From NCBI GenBank assembly GCA_030597345.1, contig JAUVSA010000023.1, forward strand, positions 1 to 14,527: a stretch of 14,527 bases of DNA, in the 5' to 3' direction. The stretch is from Bacillota bacterium. GTDB lineage: Bacteria; Armatimonadota; Hebobacteria; Hebobacterales; Hebobacteraceae. The translations under genes were made by a program, and so were the position numbers. Positions 13,924 through 14,527 of this stretch are shown here, piece after piece. The notes below the pieces were generated by a model. It saw only the letters and a program-made list of their open reading frames with translations. It ran no database searches and had not been told where the DNA came from. How positions within the stretch are numbered: the stretch's first letter is position 1; every line of letters begins with the position of its first letter.

Positions 13924-14389
13924 GGAGTGGGAGAAACTCGCCGCGGCCGCCCGGAGGGTTAGCCGCGAAGCACACGCCCCCTACTCTGGCATCCACGTGG
14001 GAGCGGCGTTGGCGAGTAAGCGCGGCCGAGTCTACGCGGCCTGCAATGTGGAGAACTCATCGCTCGGCCTCACGATATGCGCCGAACGTGGGGCCCTCTT
14101 GCGGGCCGTTGCGGAGGGCGAGCGCGAGTTCAGCAGGCTGGTGATCTACGCGGCAGAGGCCGGTCCTCTTCCGCCCTGCGGCGCCTGCCGCCAGGTATTG
14201 TCCGAGTTCTGCCGGAGTCTCCCGATCCTTTCCATCGGCCGCGGGGGCACTCGCAGGGAGTTCGACTTGGCTGAGCTTCTGCCGGATGCCGTCGCCTGGC
14301 CGGACGAAGGCGATGGTGGGGCAGACGAAACTGGCGTGGCAGGAGAACTTGAAGGTAGCGACGAAGGCCGCCTGCCAGAGCAAGGCTGA
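13880..14389 (+). CDS. cdd: Cytidine deaminase
   Basis: The 169-aa enzyme converts cytidine/deoxycytidine to uridine/deoxyuridine in pyrimidine salvage. APYSGIHVGAAL (33-44), NVENSSLGLTICAERGAL (57-74) with zinc ligand Cys67 and catalytic Glu69, and PPCGACRQVLSEF (98-110) with ligands Cys100 and Cys103 show a complete small homotetrameric-type Cdd. It continues about 33 residues beyond the usual LLPDAF-like end (here LLPDAV) with an acidic, Gly-rich tail. ATG 13880 overlaps the CNNM gene by 44 nt; ATG 13865 is possible. cdd next to dgkA and ybeY is the known Firmicutes order, but era does not follow here. Confidence 0.94.
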   Translation: MKKGERGQHGGRLPKEWEKLAAAARRVSREAHAPYSGIHVGAALASKRGRVYAACNVENSSLGLTICAERGALLRAVAEGEREFSRLVIYAAEAGPLPPCGACRQVLSEFCRSLPILSIGRGGTRREFDLAELLPDAVAWPDEGDGGADETGVAGELEGSDEGRLPEQG

Positions 14390-14419
14390 GTCAACCTGTC
14401 TGACATGCCGCGAGGGGCG

Positions 14420-14527
14420 CTATTCGGATGCCTCTGGATAGGAACCGAGCGCGCGCAGCAGCGAGGTTTCGTCGTCCAACTCCGCCAGCGCCCGAGAGAG
14501 CTCCGAGTCGTCGGCGTGGCCCACGAC
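14420..14527 (-). CDS. pheA: Prephenate dehydratase, C-terminal end (partial)
   Basis: On the - strand a frame enters from the right edge and stops at TAG (14422-14420), giving 35 residues. The text GHADDSELSRALAEL then LLRALGSYPEASE matches the end of the ACT regulatory domain of prephenate dehydratases: Gly-His near a D-D pair, an 'AL..L' helix, and the 'L-x-x-L-G-S-Y-P' that closes the protein. The enzyme makes phenylpyruvate for phenylalanine synthesis, with feedback control by Phe through this domain. It converges with cdd across 30 nt holding no clear terminator hairpin. The catalytic part is outside the window. Confidence 0.75.
   Translation of the reverse strand, partial: VVGHADDSELSRALAELDDETSLLRALGSYPEASE

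Noticed and set aside
1..14527. CRISPR array, tRNA, rRNA, transposase or integrase genes
   Set aside because: No regularly spaced repeats, tRNA-like cloverleaf, rRNA segment or recombinase-type protein was seen on either strand.

Overview
The window comes from the chromosome of a high-GC bacterium. Genes are densely packed, nearly all on the + strand, with ATGA overlaps and a few TTG or GTG starts. No rRNA, tRNA, CRISPR array or transposase gene was seen. The clade cannot be fixed from sequence alone. The gene order rpsU - phoH - HD membrane hydrolase - ybeY - dgkA - cdd is the one known from Firmicutes and some other Gram-positive-related phyla, while CorC-type genes next to phoH/ybeY recall the proteobacterial ybeZYX arrangement. 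Firmicutes-related or Armatimonadota-like lineages are possible guesses.

Layout. 1-110: the last 35 codons of a gene resembling the C-terminus of a HicA-type toxin. 111-423: a promoter (TTGACA, 18 nt, CATAAT with extended -10) and a leader of about 155 nt. 424-4706: a compact run nadA - nadC - birA - rimI-like GNAT - tatD - HIT hydrolase. 4693-6185: a 1.4 kb module bounded by two copies of a 74-bp direct repeat. The left copy starts inside the last codons of the HIT gene. Between the copies lie an orphan exported/membrane-anchored protein (5008-6042) and a 28-codon signal-peptide ORF that runs into the right copy. 6198-6410: a near-consensus promoter and a structured leader for rpsU. 6411-14389: rpsU - phoH - 7TM-HD (PgpH type) - ybeY - dgkA/PAP2-like fusion - two tandem CNNM/CorC transporters - cdd. 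14420-14527 (- strand): the last 35 codons of prephenate dehydratase (pheA), convergent with cdd.

How the genes fit together. The first operon makes NAD (quinolinate synthase and quinolinate phosphoribosyltransferase; no nadB in view) and biotinylates carboxylases, followed by small housekeeping enzymes. The second is a ribosome/RNA and envelope operon: S21, PhoH and YbeY (rRNA maturation), a probable c-di-AMP phosphodiesterase, lipid or undecaprenol phosphorylation, Mg2+/Co2+-type transport and pyrimidine salvage.

Points of most interest: the repeat-bounded module at the 3' end of the HIT gene with its orphan protein, the DgkA-PAP2-like fusion, the His-to-Asp change in the YbeY zinc site, and the structured rpsU leader. 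Most of the window is otherwise ordinary housekeeping sequence, and no clearly new defence or mobile system is evident.
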